Shown: piece by piece, positions 7,475-12,765 of the stretch
How the letters are laid out: every line of letters starts with the position of its first letter
How positions within the stretch are numbered: the first letter of the stretch is position 1
Origin: Opitutaceae bacterium
GTDB taxonomy: Bacteria; Verrucomicrobiota; Verrucomicrobiia; Opitutales; Opitutaceae
Direction of reading: 5' to 3'
Assembly (NCBI GenBank): GCA_031272375.1
Contig: JAISTY010000071.1
Coordinates: 1 to 12,765, forward strand
Length of the DNA: 12,765 bases
Made by a program: the position numbers and the translations under genes
Notes under the pieces: generated by a model
Databases searched by the model: none
The model's input: only the letters and a program-made list of their open reading frames with translations
What the model was told of the DNA's origin: nothing

Positions 7475-8160
7475 GGCGGCGTTGGAAACTCCCCGCGTTG
7501 CTGGCGGCGCCGGCACTGCTGTTGCTGGCGGTGGGCGCGCAGGCGTTTTTCCGCGGGGCGCCCGGCGCGGGCGCGGACCTTCCCGCCGACCTGCTGCCCG
7601 CCGCCTTTCCCGGCTGGCGCGTCGAGAACCTGCGCTACGCGGAGCGGGCGGACGTGGCGGCGGCCATTGAGGAGAACATCGGCTACCACGATTACGTCTA
7701 CCGCCGCTACACGCGCGGCGACGTTGAGATTGTCGTGGATCTGACGCACTGGCTGCCGAAGCAGCGGCACTTTCTCGACGTGGGCATGCACGTCCCCGAC
7801 AACTGCTGGGTCGCGGCGGGGATGCGGCTGGAGAAAAAGGCGGCGCCGCTGACGCTGCGGCTCGCGGACGGGCGCGCGTTGAAGCCGGCGGAGGCGCGGG
7901 TGTTCGCGAACGGCGCGAGGGAGTTTTATACGGCCTGCTGGCATCTGATCGGGGAGGGACGCGTTGACTACGCCCGCTACGGGACGGGGCGGACGCTGGC
8001 GTTCGTCTGGGACAACCTGCGCTTTTTCCACGACGGGGCGGGCGAGCAGTTTTTCCTGAACCTCAACAGCAACGTCCCGCTGGAGCGGCTGGAACGGGAG
8101 CCGCTGTGGAGGGAGATTCTGGAGCGCCTGGCGCGGTTCCTGCCTTTGGCGGAGCCGTGA
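7471..8160 (+). CDS. EpsI/DUF3485-like exosortase-associated protein
   Basis: A 229-residue protein with an N-terminal membrane anchor or signal (residues 6-27, LPALLAAPALLLLAVGAQAF) and an exported domain. The pattern FPGWRVENL (46-54), a beta-rich stretch VEIVVDLTHW (85-94), HVPDNC (H107, P109, C112) and later GAREFYTACWHL (148-159) resembles the EpsI/DUF3485 family, in which an H-x-P-x-x-C box and a later aromatic strand recur. Those proteins accompany exosortases and EPS clusters; their biochemical role is not settled. The start is the ATG overlapping the GT4 stop; the frame stays open to 7369 but that extension lies inside GT4. It is the last gene before the terminator at 8198. Ending a polysaccharide block fits the call, but no exosortase is present here, so an unrelated envelope protein remains possible. 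Confidence 0.5.
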   Translation: MRRRWKLPALLAAPALLLLAVGAQAFFRGAPGAGADLPADLLPAAFPGWRVENLRYAERADVAAAIEENIGYHDYVYRRYTRGDVEIVVDLTHWLPKQRHFLDVGMHVPDNCWVAAGMRLEKKAAPLTLRLADGRALKPAEARVFANGAREFYTACWHLIGEGRVDYARYGTGRTLAFVWDNLRFFHDGAGEQFFLNLNSNVPLERLEREPLWREILERLARFLPLAEP

Positions 8161-8197
8161 CGCCCCCGTTCGCGCGACGGCCTTTTTTTTCTTTTTC

Positions 8198-8228
8198 AAA
8201 ACCCGCGGTCTGGAGCCGCGGGTTTTTT
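8198..8228 (+). terminator. Strong Rho-independent terminator of the polysaccharide block
   Basis: A perfect 11-bp stem (8198-8208 with 8216-8226; core ACCCGCGG/CCGCGGGT) has a 7-base loop TCTGGAG. Its 3' arm runs into six T residues (8223-8228). It sits 38 bases after the stop of the EpsI-like gene and separates the block from the converging methyltransferase. There is no T-run on the minus-strand side, so it is mainly a plus-strand terminator. Confidence 0.9.
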
Positions 8229-8275
8229 CGCGCCCGGACGGGACGGCGCGGACGTGGCGGCGGCTTGTCGCGGCC

Positions 8276-8881
8276 TCACCGCCGCAGGTCGTAAAGCGCG
8301 TAGCCCGCGAACCAGTTCGGGAGAAAAGGGCAGGGCGTTTTCCAGTCGCCGCGAAGGTGCGCGCGGCGCGCCACGCGGATTTTTTCCCCGGCGCAAAACG
8401 CCTCGAAGTCCGCGATGCTGACGGGATTGGCCGGGCGGCTCCCGTGCCAGGGCGTCGTATAGACGGCGTTGAGCGGCTTCCGGCCGGTGACGAGGGCGCC
8501 GAGGCGGTTGCGCCAGAAGGCGTGGTTGGCGAAGCCGACCGTGGCGGCCCGCGCGACGCGCAGCGCCTCGCCGATCACCGCGCCGGGATCGGGCACCTCC
8601 TCCAGGGTTCGCGAGAAAATCACGCGGTCGAAATGGCCGTCGGGGAAGCTCCGCATGAAGGCGGACATGTCACCCTGGTAGGCCGTCAGGCCGCGTTTCA
8701 GGCAGTCCGCGATTTTGTCGAAATCCAGGTCAACGCCGGTGCCCGAGACGCGTTTTGTCTGGCGCAGGAAGTCGAGGAGCACGCCGCGTCCGCAGCCGAG
8801 GTCGAGCACGCGCGCGCCCGGCTCGATCCACTCGGCGATGATCTGCATGTCCACGGAACGTTTTTCGCTGCCCTTTGCCAT
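8276..8881 (-). CDS. metW: MetW-like class I SAM-dependent methyltransferase
   Basis: A 201-residue cytoplasmic protein resembling MetW, which in proteobacteria works with the homoserine acyltransferase MetX in methionine synthesis. Visible: MQIIAEWIEPGARVLDLGCG (12-31) with SAM motif I (VLDLGCGRG, 25-33), acidic D51 after strand 2, LKRGLTAYQGDM (61-72), FDRVIFSRTLEEVPDP (84-99), RAATVGFANHAFWRNRL (111-127), TGRKPLNAVYTTPWHGS (132-148) and a final SIADFEAFC (155-163), which follow the order of MetW motifs. I chose ATG 8881 because an upstream in-frame ATG at 9019 would add 46 residues encoded by interspersed repeat DNA, and the chosen length matches the family. No metX is adjacent, so a different methyl acceptor (for example in glycan or lipid modification) cannot be excluded. 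It converges with the polysaccharide block. Confidence 0.75.
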   Translation of the reverse strand: MAKGSEKRSVDMQIIAEWIEPGARVLDLGCGRGVLLDFLRQTKRVSGTGVDLDFDKIADCLKRGLTAYQGDMSAFMRSFPDGHFDRVIFSRTLEEVPDPGAVIGEALRVARAATVGFANHAFWRNRLGALVTGRKPLNAVYTTPWHGSRPANPVSIADFEAFCAGEKIRVARRAHLRGDWKTPCPFLPNWFAGYALYDLRR

Positions 8882-8969
8882 TGCTGGGAAAATTTCGGCG
8901 CGACCCTGTCCGCCCGCCGCCGCCCTTGCCAGTTGCAAAAACCAAAAAAAACGCCGTCCGATTTGGTTC

Positions 8970-9033
8970 TCACGAAGGACACAAAGGGTTTCGCGAAGGT
9001 CACAAAGGTCCCAAGCCATTGAACAAAAGATAA
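8970..9033 (+). repeat. Interspersed repeat copy R2
   Basis: Contains ACGAAGGACACAAAGG and CGAAGGTCACAAAGGTCCC words followed by a segment (9013-9033) matching R1 461-481 at 19 of 21 bases, ending ATTGAACAAAAGATAA. It lacks the hairpin half found in R1 and R3, so it looks truncated or composite. Confidence 0.75.
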
Positions 9034-9081
9034 GGAGAGGGAGGAAGAGGGGCGTGTTAGGGACAGGTTAAAAGCGTGAGG

Positions 9082-9119
9082 GGGGCTTGGTTTCACACGA
9101 AGACGAACCAAGACGAACC
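9082..9119 (+). repeat. CACGAAG-family repeat, copy 1
   Basis: Positions 9082-9104 match 12278-12300 at 22 of 23 bases, and 9094-9119 match 12376-12401 at 25 of 26. The unit is built around CACACGAAGACGAACC with a quasi-period of about 9-10 bases. Confidence 0.85.
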
Positions 9120-9171
9120 CAAAAGCAGGGGAGCGAATAAGGGACAGGTTAATTAGAGGGCGCCGCATGGG

Positions 9172-9262
9172 AACAGAGCCTTCCGGCTTGTTTTTTTATA
9201 TTTTGTTCAACGGGTTGGATGCTTTGCGAGCTTTGTGATGCCCTTGGTGACCTTTGTGCTGA
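9172..9262 (-). repeat. Interspersed repeat copy R3, inverted relative to R1 and R2
   Basis: The minus strand reads CACAAAGGTCACCAAGG (from 9262), then CCGTTGAACAAAATATAA, then the hairpin segment identical to R1 (9172-9192 versus 486-506, 21 of 21). With R2 it makes an inverted pair flanking about 140 bp. On the plus strand its hairpin (AACAGAGCC TTCC GGCTTGTT) is followed by TTTTT to 9197, a terminator shape with no gene before it on that strand. Confidence 0.8.
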
Positions 9263-9332
9263 AATGCTGAAACGAAAGGCAGGGGGGCAGTTTCAGCTTT
9301 CAGGGGAGGGGAGGGGCGTTTTTTCTGCCGGC

Positions 9333-10238
9333 GTGATTGAGAAGCTCGCCATCCTCGCTCCCGGACTCATCGGCGCCTCTGTCGCGCGGGCCGCCCGCGC
9401 GCGCGGCGCCGCCCGGCACATCACGCTTTGGAGCCGCAAGCCCTCCGCCCGCGCCGCCCTCCGCCGCCAGCCCTGGTGCGACGCCGTCGCCGCCACCCCG
9501 CAGGCCGCCGTTGACGGCGCCGACCTCGTCGTTCTCGCCGCGCCGGTTGACGTCATCATCGGGCTTCTTCCGCAAATCGCCCCCGCGCTGAAGCCCGGCG
9601 CGCTCGTCACCGATGTCGGCAGCACGAAGCGCGGCATTCTCGCGGCCGCGGCGCGGGCCGTTCGCGGGGCTGTTTTTTTCATCGGCTCGCACCCGATGGC
9701 CGGCTCGGAGAAGACCGGCTGGCGCAACGCCACGGAGACGCTTTTTGACAACCGCGCCATTTTCCTGACCCCCCGCAAAAACACGCCGGCGGCGCGGCTT
9801 CGCGAGCTGGGGCGCTTCTGGAAAACGCTCGGCGGGCGCGTGTCGGTTGTCACGCCGGAGGCGCACGACCGCATCGTCGCGGCCGTCAGTCATCTGCCGC
9901 AGGCGGTGGCGACGGCGCTGGCCGCCACGCTCGCGGCGCAAAACCCCGGCTGGGGGCGTTACGCGGGCAACGGGCTGCGCGACACGACCCGCGTCGCCGC
10001 CGGCGATCCCGCGATGTGGCTCCCCATTTTCCGTCACAACCGCGCCGGGATCCTCGGCCAGCTCCGCCGTTTCCGGCGGCAGCTTGACGCGGTGGAGTCC
10101 GCCCTCGCCGCCGGCGACGAGGCCGCGCTCCTGAAACTCCTCCGCGCCGGCGGCGGTTTCCGCCGTTCCCTCGACCGGACTCCGCGGAAAACCGCCGCGA
10201 AAAAACAACTCCCGCGCCCGCCCGCCCGCCTCGCATGA
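9333..10238 (+). CDS. tyrA: Prephenate/arogenate dehydrogenase
   Basis: A 301-residue NAD(P)-dependent enzyme that oxidatively decarboxylates prephenate (or arogenate) on the way to tyrosine. The N-terminal Rossmann domain begins LAILAPGLIGASVARAARARG, where the usual first glycine of GxGxxG is Ala. It continues with LVVLAAPVDVI, TDVGSTK (93-99), GSHPMAGSEKTGW (118-130) and the catalytic-region HD/SHLP pair (H178, SHLPQ 186-190). A helical dimerisation domain follows, then an Arg/Lys/Pro-rich tail of about 25 residues. I chose GTG 9333 because it puts the Rossmann strand at the N-terminus; the earlier in-frame ATGs (9219, 9264) lie in or beside repeat R3. A GGGGAGGGGAGGGG tract at 9303-9316 precedes it at rather long spacing. 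Its TGA overlaps the aroA ATG. No ACT or chorismate mutase domain is fused. C-ending codons early, G-ending later. Confidence 0.9.
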   Translation: MIEKLAILAPGLIGASVARAARARGAARHITLWSRKPSARAALRRQPWCDAVAATPQAAVDGADLVVLAAPVDVIIGLLPQIAPALKPGALVTDVGSTKRGILAAAARAVRGAVFFIGSHPMAGSEKTGWRNATETLFDNRAIFLTPRKNTPAARLRELGRFWKTLGGRVSVVTPEAHDRIVAAVSHLPQAVATALAATLAAQNPGWGRYAGNGLRDTTRVAAGDPAMWLPIFRHNRAGILGQLRRFRRQLDAVESALAAGDEAALLKLLRAGGGFRRSLDRTPRKTAAKKQLPRPPARLA

Positions 10239-11638
10239 GCCATCCCGTTTCGCTTCCCATCCAGCCCGTTGTCCGCCCGCCGGACGGCGCCGCCGTCGTC
10301 ATTCCCGGCTCCAAGTCCATCACGAACCGCGCGCTGTTGCTCGCGGCGCTTTGCGGGGAGCCCGTCATTCTGCGCAACGCCCTTTTCAGCGACGACACGC
10401 GCCTGATGGCCGGCGCCCTGCGCGCGCTCGGCTTCACGGTCGGCGAGGACGCGGCCGCGCGCACCCTCGCCGTATCGGGACAAGCCGCCGCCTTTCGCGC
10501 CGGCGGGGTTGTGAGGCTTGACGCCGGGCTCGCGGGCACGGCGGCCCGTTTTCTCACCGCCCTGTGCGCCGCGGCGCCGCGCGGCGAATACGTCATAGAC
10601 GGCACCGAGAAAATGCGGACGCGCCCGATGCGCGGGCTTGTGGAGGCGCTCCGCGGCCTCGGCGCCGACATCACCTGTCCCGGCGCGGAAGGGTTTCTTC
10701 CCCTGCGCGTTCGCGCGCGCGGACTCGACGGCGGGGATGTTGCGATCAACGCCTCCGAAAGCTCCCAGCTGCTCTCCGCGCTCCTGATGGTCGCGCCGCT
10801 TGCCCGCGGGCGCGTTCGCATCACAACGACCGCGCCGGTGCGGGCGCCCTTTGTGGGGATGACGCTGCGCATGATGCGGCGGTTCGGGCAGGACGTTCCG
10901 GAGCCGGCGGCGGCCTCGGACGACAGCATGTTCGGCGAACCCGCGCCCGCCGCGCCCGCTTTTTTTGAAATCGCGCCGGCGCCCTACCGTTTTCCCGTCG
11001 GCGACTACGCCGTCGAGCCGGACGCGACCTCGGCGAGTTATTTTTTCGCGTTGCCGCTGGTCACCGGCGGGAGCCTGCGTTTTCCGGGGTTTCCGTCGGA
11101 GGACGAGACCCTGCAAGGCGACCTGCGTTTTTTGCGGCTGCTTCGGCACATTGGATTGAAGGCGGAGTTTTCCGGCGGCGGCTTGTCCGTCGGCGCGCCG
11201 CGGACGCTCGTGCAAATCAACCGGTCCCGCGCGTATTCGCAAAAGCGCCCCTTCATAGACAGCGATTTTTCCGGGTATTCGGACACGTTTCTGACGCTTG
11301 CGGCGCTTACGCCGCTGCTTGGAGGCATCGTGCGCATCGGGGGCATCGCGCACACGCGCCTGCAGGAGACCGACCGTGTGGCCGGGGCCGCGGCCGAGTT
11401 GCGCCAATTGGGCCAGCACGTCGTCGAGAGCGGCGGCGCGCTTGAGATACACCCGCGACCGTTGCCCGATGCCGCGACGGTGGCGACCCACGGCGACCAC
11501 CGGTTCGCGATGGCCTTCGCCATTCTGGGGACGCACGACCGGCGCGGCGACGGACGCCCCTGGCTGACCCTCAAAAACCCCTCCGTTTGCGCCAAAACCT
11601 TCCCGGATTTCTTCAACATCCTCGGCGGCCTGATGTGA
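10235..11638 (+). CDS. aroA: 5-enolpyruvylshikimate-3-phosphate synthase
   Basis: A 467-residue enzyme joining shikimate-3-phosphate and PEP in the shikimate pathway, about 40 residues longer than E. coli AroA. Kept: PGSKSITNRALLLAAL (24-39; K27, R32), LFSDDTRLM (50-58), RTRPM (128-132), SESSQLLSALLMVAPLA (174-190), EPDATSASYFFA (261-272), catalytic D350 in YSDTFLTLAAL, TRLQETDR (374-381; E378, R381), HGDHRFAMAFAILG (419-432), and K454 in CAKTFPDFF. The usual GNAGTA loop reads GLAGTA (98-103), so the Asn is Leu while the glycine linked to glyphosate response stays. An Ala/Pro-rich insertion (about 221-250) explains part of the extra length. The ATG overlaps the tyrA stop (ATGA), giving translational coupling. 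The pairing suits joint supply of chorismate and tyrosine. Confidence 0.95.
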   Translation: MSHPVSLPIQPVVRPPDGAAVVIPGSKSITNRALLLAALCGEPVILRNALFSDDTRLMAGALRALGFTVGEDAAARTLAVSGQAAAFRAGGVVRLDAGLAGTAARFLTALCAAAPRGEYVIDGTEKMRTRPMRGLVEALRGLGADITCPGAEGFLPLRVRARGLDGGDVAINASESSQLLSALLMVAPLARGRVRITTTAPVRAPFVGMTLRMMRRFGQDVPEPAAASDDSMFGEPAPAAPAFFEIAPAPYRFPVGDYAVEPDATSASYFFALPLVTGGSLRFPGFPSEDETLQGDLRFLRLLRHIGLKAEFSGGGLSVGAPRTLVQINRSRAYSQKRPFIDSDFSGYSDTFLTLAALTPLLGGIVRIGGIAHTRLQETDRVAGAAAELRQLGQHVVESGGALEIHPRPLPDAATVATHGDHRFAMAFAILGTHDRRGDGRPWLTLKNPSVCAKTFPDFFNILGGLM

Positions 11639-11681
11639 TGCCGCTTTCCAAAACCGACGCTCCTCCACACAAAACCGCGCC

Positions 11682-12272
11682 ATGCCGAAGCCCGCCCGCA
11701 TCCTTTCCGCCCTGACCGTCCTCGCCCTCGCGACGGCGGCCGCCCACGCTTCTCCGCAGAAACGCAATCTTGTTCAGCGCAACATGATCCGCTCCTCCGC
11801 AACGGGTGCGCCCCGTTGGTTCGCCCCTGTTTTCATTGAGGAGCCTCCGGTGGAACTGCCTCTGTTGGAGCCGCTTCCGCCCGTCACCCTCCGGCTCGAC
11901 CATTTTCCCTATCACGACGACGGCGTTTCCGGCGACAACCCGCCGCCGCACGACCGCGGCGCGCCGCGCATCATCGGCATTCTAAACACGTCTTCCGCAG
12001 TTCTTTATGCCAAACCCGAGCGGACCGGCGAGGCGCACCCCATTCTTCCAGGCGAGACCTACACCGGCGCCGTTGACGGCTTTTCCACGCCGGACGGGCG
12101 CATTTACAAAGTCGTGGACTGGTTCAACACCCGCATCGAAGTGGGGGACGACGCCGTCAGGCTTTCCGCGCCCCCCGGCCTCAACCGTGTTCTTGGCGGT
12201 GGCATCCTGAAGCGGCAGCCCGACGACGGCTGGCGTGAACTTTTCGAGAAAGCGCGTCCCCGGCGGTTGTAG
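11682..12272 (+). CDS. Secreted protein of unknown function
   Basis: A 196-residue product starting 43 bases after aroA. Residues 1-23 form a signal peptide (KPAR, hydrophobic LSALTVLALATAA, then AHA before SPQ). The mature part has no Cys and no further membrane segment. Residues 48-68 are Pro/Glu-rich (APVFIEEPPVELPLLEPLPP), and 76-94 are rich in His/Asp/Pro. Residues 94-160 look beta-rich: IIGILNTSSAVLYAKPERTG, ILPGETYTG, GRIYKVVDWFNTRIEVGDDAVRL. The last stretch faintly recalls a bacterial SH3 domain, but I cannot assign it. The close spacing suggests co-transcription with tyrA-aroA, though a role in aromatic synthesis is unlikely for an exported protein. The frame is supported by the signal peptide and codon use. 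Confidence 0.7.
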   Translation: MPKPARILSALTVLALATAAAHASPQKRNLVQRNMIRSSATGAPRWFAPVFIEEPPVELPLLEPLPPVTLRLDHFPYHDDGVSGDNPPPHDRGAPRIIGILNTSSAVLYAKPERTGEAHPILPGETYTGAVDGFSTPDGRIYKVVDWFNTRIEVGDDAVRLSAPPGLNRVLGGGILKRQPDDGWRELFEKARPRRL

Positions 12273-12277
12273 GAGCC

Positions 12278-12315
12278 GGGGCTTGGTCTCACACGAAGAC
12301 ACGAAGGCACGAAGT
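12278..12315 (+). repeat. CACGAAG-family repeat, copy 2
   Basis: Begins six bases after the stop of the secreted-protein gene. The first 23 bases match 9082-9104 with one mismatch, followed by ACACGAAGGCACGAAG and a T-run. It shows a 9-base quasi-period. Confidence 0.85.
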
Positions 12316-12322
12316 TTTTTTC

Positions 12323-12345
12323 TTTAACCACTAATGAACACTAAT
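12323..12345 (+). repeat. CACTAAT inverted repeat, left arm
   Basis: TTTAACCACTAAT followed by AACACTAAT-type words. It is complementary to 12668-12690 at 22 of 23 positions, which makes it the outer arm of a nested inverted-repeat structure about 370 bp across. Confidence 0.85.
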
Positions 12346-12375
12346 TTGGCGCTAATTCAGAAGGAGGGTTTGTCT

Positions 12376-12401
12376 CACACGAAGACGAACCAAGGCGAAC
12401 C
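12376..12401 (+). repeat. CACGAAG-family repeat, copy 3
   Basis: Matches 9094-9119 at 25 of 26 bases. A further copy appears to start at 12752 (GTCTCATACGAAGA) and is cut off by the window end. Confidence 0.85.
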
Positions 12402-12455
12402 AAGATTTTTCCATCCACGGATTTTACTGATTTACACAGATTTCCAACACGATCA

Positions 12456-12480
12456 TTTAACCACTAAACCCTCACTAAAC
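12456..12480 (+). repeat. CACTAAA inverted repeat, inner left arm
   Basis: TTTAACCACTAAA followed by CACTAAAC words. The right arm is 12570-12603, whose reverse complement begins GTTAACCACTAAAACAC. The pairing is imperfect but nested inside the outer CACTAAT arms. Confidence 0.65.
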
Positions 12481-12550
12481 AGACCATGATAATTCATGAC
12501 TAATTCATATTATTCATGTTATCAAACCACCCCCTTCCCTCCCTCTTCCC

Positions 12551-12575
12551 CGCGCGCTTTGCGCGCCTTTTTAGT
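12551..12575 (+). terminator. Candidate terminator after the tyrA-aroA block
   Basis: GCGCGC (12552-12557) pairs with GCGCGC (12561-12566) across a TTT loop, followed by CTTTTTAG. The T-run is short and it lies about 280 bases after the last stop, inside the repeat field, so it may only be part of the larger inverted structure. Confidence 0.35.
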
Positions 12576-12616
12576 GGGATTTTAGTGTGTTTTAGTGGTT
12601 AACCAGCTTGGAGAGC

Positions 12617-12647
12617 CTCTTTGCGTTCTTTGCGTCTTTGCTGTGAA
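12617..12647 (+). repeat. TTTGCGT-family repeat, copy 2
   Basis: CTTTGCG, TTCTTTGCG and TCTTTGCTGT in a row; the same family and orientation as 2370-2398. Confidence 0.75.
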
Positions 12648-12667
12648 ACGGTTTGGATTAGTGTTTG

Positions 12668-12690
12668 ATTAGTGTTTATTAGTGGTTAAA
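12668..12690 (-). repeat. CACTAAT inverted repeat, right arm
   Basis: Reverse complement of 12323-12345 with one mismatch. A further half-unit (GGATTAGTGTTTG, 12655-12667) lies just to its left. Confidence 0.85.
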
Positions 12691-12765
12691 CACCAAACAG
12701 TTCCATCCGTGAAATCCGTGCCTGTAAATCCGTGGTTGGTTTGGGGGCTTTGTCTCATACGAAGA

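Larger units (their letters stand above)
8882..9332. other. Divergent spacer metW / tyrA with repeats R2 and R3
   Basis: A 451-bp gap holding two inverted copies of the dispersed repeat (R2 and R3), a CACGAAG-type unit (9082-9119), and GGGACAGGTTAA words at 9060-9071 and 9140-9151. Both flanking reading frames stay open into this DNA (from 9019 on the minus strand, from 9219 on the plus strand), which makes artificial N-terminal extensions. I recognise no separate gene. G-runs at 9283-9288 and 9303-9316 lie just upstream of tyrA. Confidence 0.65.
12273..12765. other. Repeat field at the right edge
   Basis: A 493-bp AT-richer stretch with no gene, nearly all repeats: CACGAAG units (12278-12315, 12376-12401, and a truncated one at the very end), CACTAAT inverted arms (12323-12345/12668-12690), a CACTAAA inverted pair (12456-12480/12570-12603), CCATCCACGGATTT words (12409-12443) opposite ATCCGTG words (12702-12735), and a TTTGCGT unit (12617-12647). 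The arms are largely nested, so the region could fold as a long branched hairpin. Confidence 0.75.

Noticed and set aside
8882..9019. 46-residue N-terminal extension of the MetW-like protein
   Set aside because: The extension is encoded by interspersed repeat R2 and flanking sequence; the start at 8881 gives the usual family length.
12273..12765. Possible CRISPR array or integron cassette sites
   Set aside because: Repeats are of several families with unequal spacing and inverted arms; there are no regular spacers, cas genes or integrase.
1..12765. tRNA or rRNA genes
   Set aside because: I found no cloverleaf with a TTCGA-type T-loop and CCA-end context, and no rRNA-like conserved blocks, by eye.

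Overview
The window is GC-rich bacterial DNA in which compact gene blocks are separated by AT-richer spacers full of short interspersed repeats (families built on CACAGAG, CACGAAG, TTTGCGT and ACTAAT words). Few start codons have a clear Shine-Dalgarno sequence. These traits, plus an EpsI-like protein inside a polysaccharide cluster, suggest Verrucomicrobiota or a relative. That placement is inference; no rRNA or other decisive marker is present.

Layout: (1) 3-386 (+), the C-terminal end of a helical-repeat (HEAT-like) protein. (2) 688-2058 (-), a GlpT-type glycerol-3-phosphate:phosphate antiporter, convergent with (1). (3) 2467-8160 (+), a five-gene cell-surface polysaccharide block: GT9 heptosyltransferase-like enzyme, Wzy/WaaL-like membrane protein with proline-rich tails, GDP-mannose 4,6-dehydratase (gmd), GT4 glycosyltransferase, and a small EpsI/DUF3485-like protein, closed by a strong intrinsic terminator at 8198-8228. 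(4) 8276-8881 (-), a MetW-like methyltransferase. (5) 9333-11638 (+), a translationally coupled tyrA-aroA pair for aromatic amino-acid synthesis, followed by a small secreted protein of unknown function (11682-12272). (6) 12273-12765, a repeat field running to the window edge.

The polysaccharide genes make a coherent set: Gmd makes GDP-4-keto-6-deoxymannose for a deoxyhexose donor, the GT9 and GT4 enzymes build the glycan, and the polytopic protein probably polymerises or ligates it. The EpsI-like protein suggests a link to an exosortase/EPS export system, but no exosortase, flippase or chain-length regulator lies in the window.

The most interesting signals are at DNA level. An 11-mer, GGCGGCTTGTC, recurs six times over both strands, in coding and non-coding DNA. 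A dispersed repeat carries a GGAA-tetraloop hairpin and can act as a terminator. Synonymous codon choice switches between C-ending and G-ending codons, sometimes inside one gene. All repeat fields sit at the edges of transcription units, never inside them.
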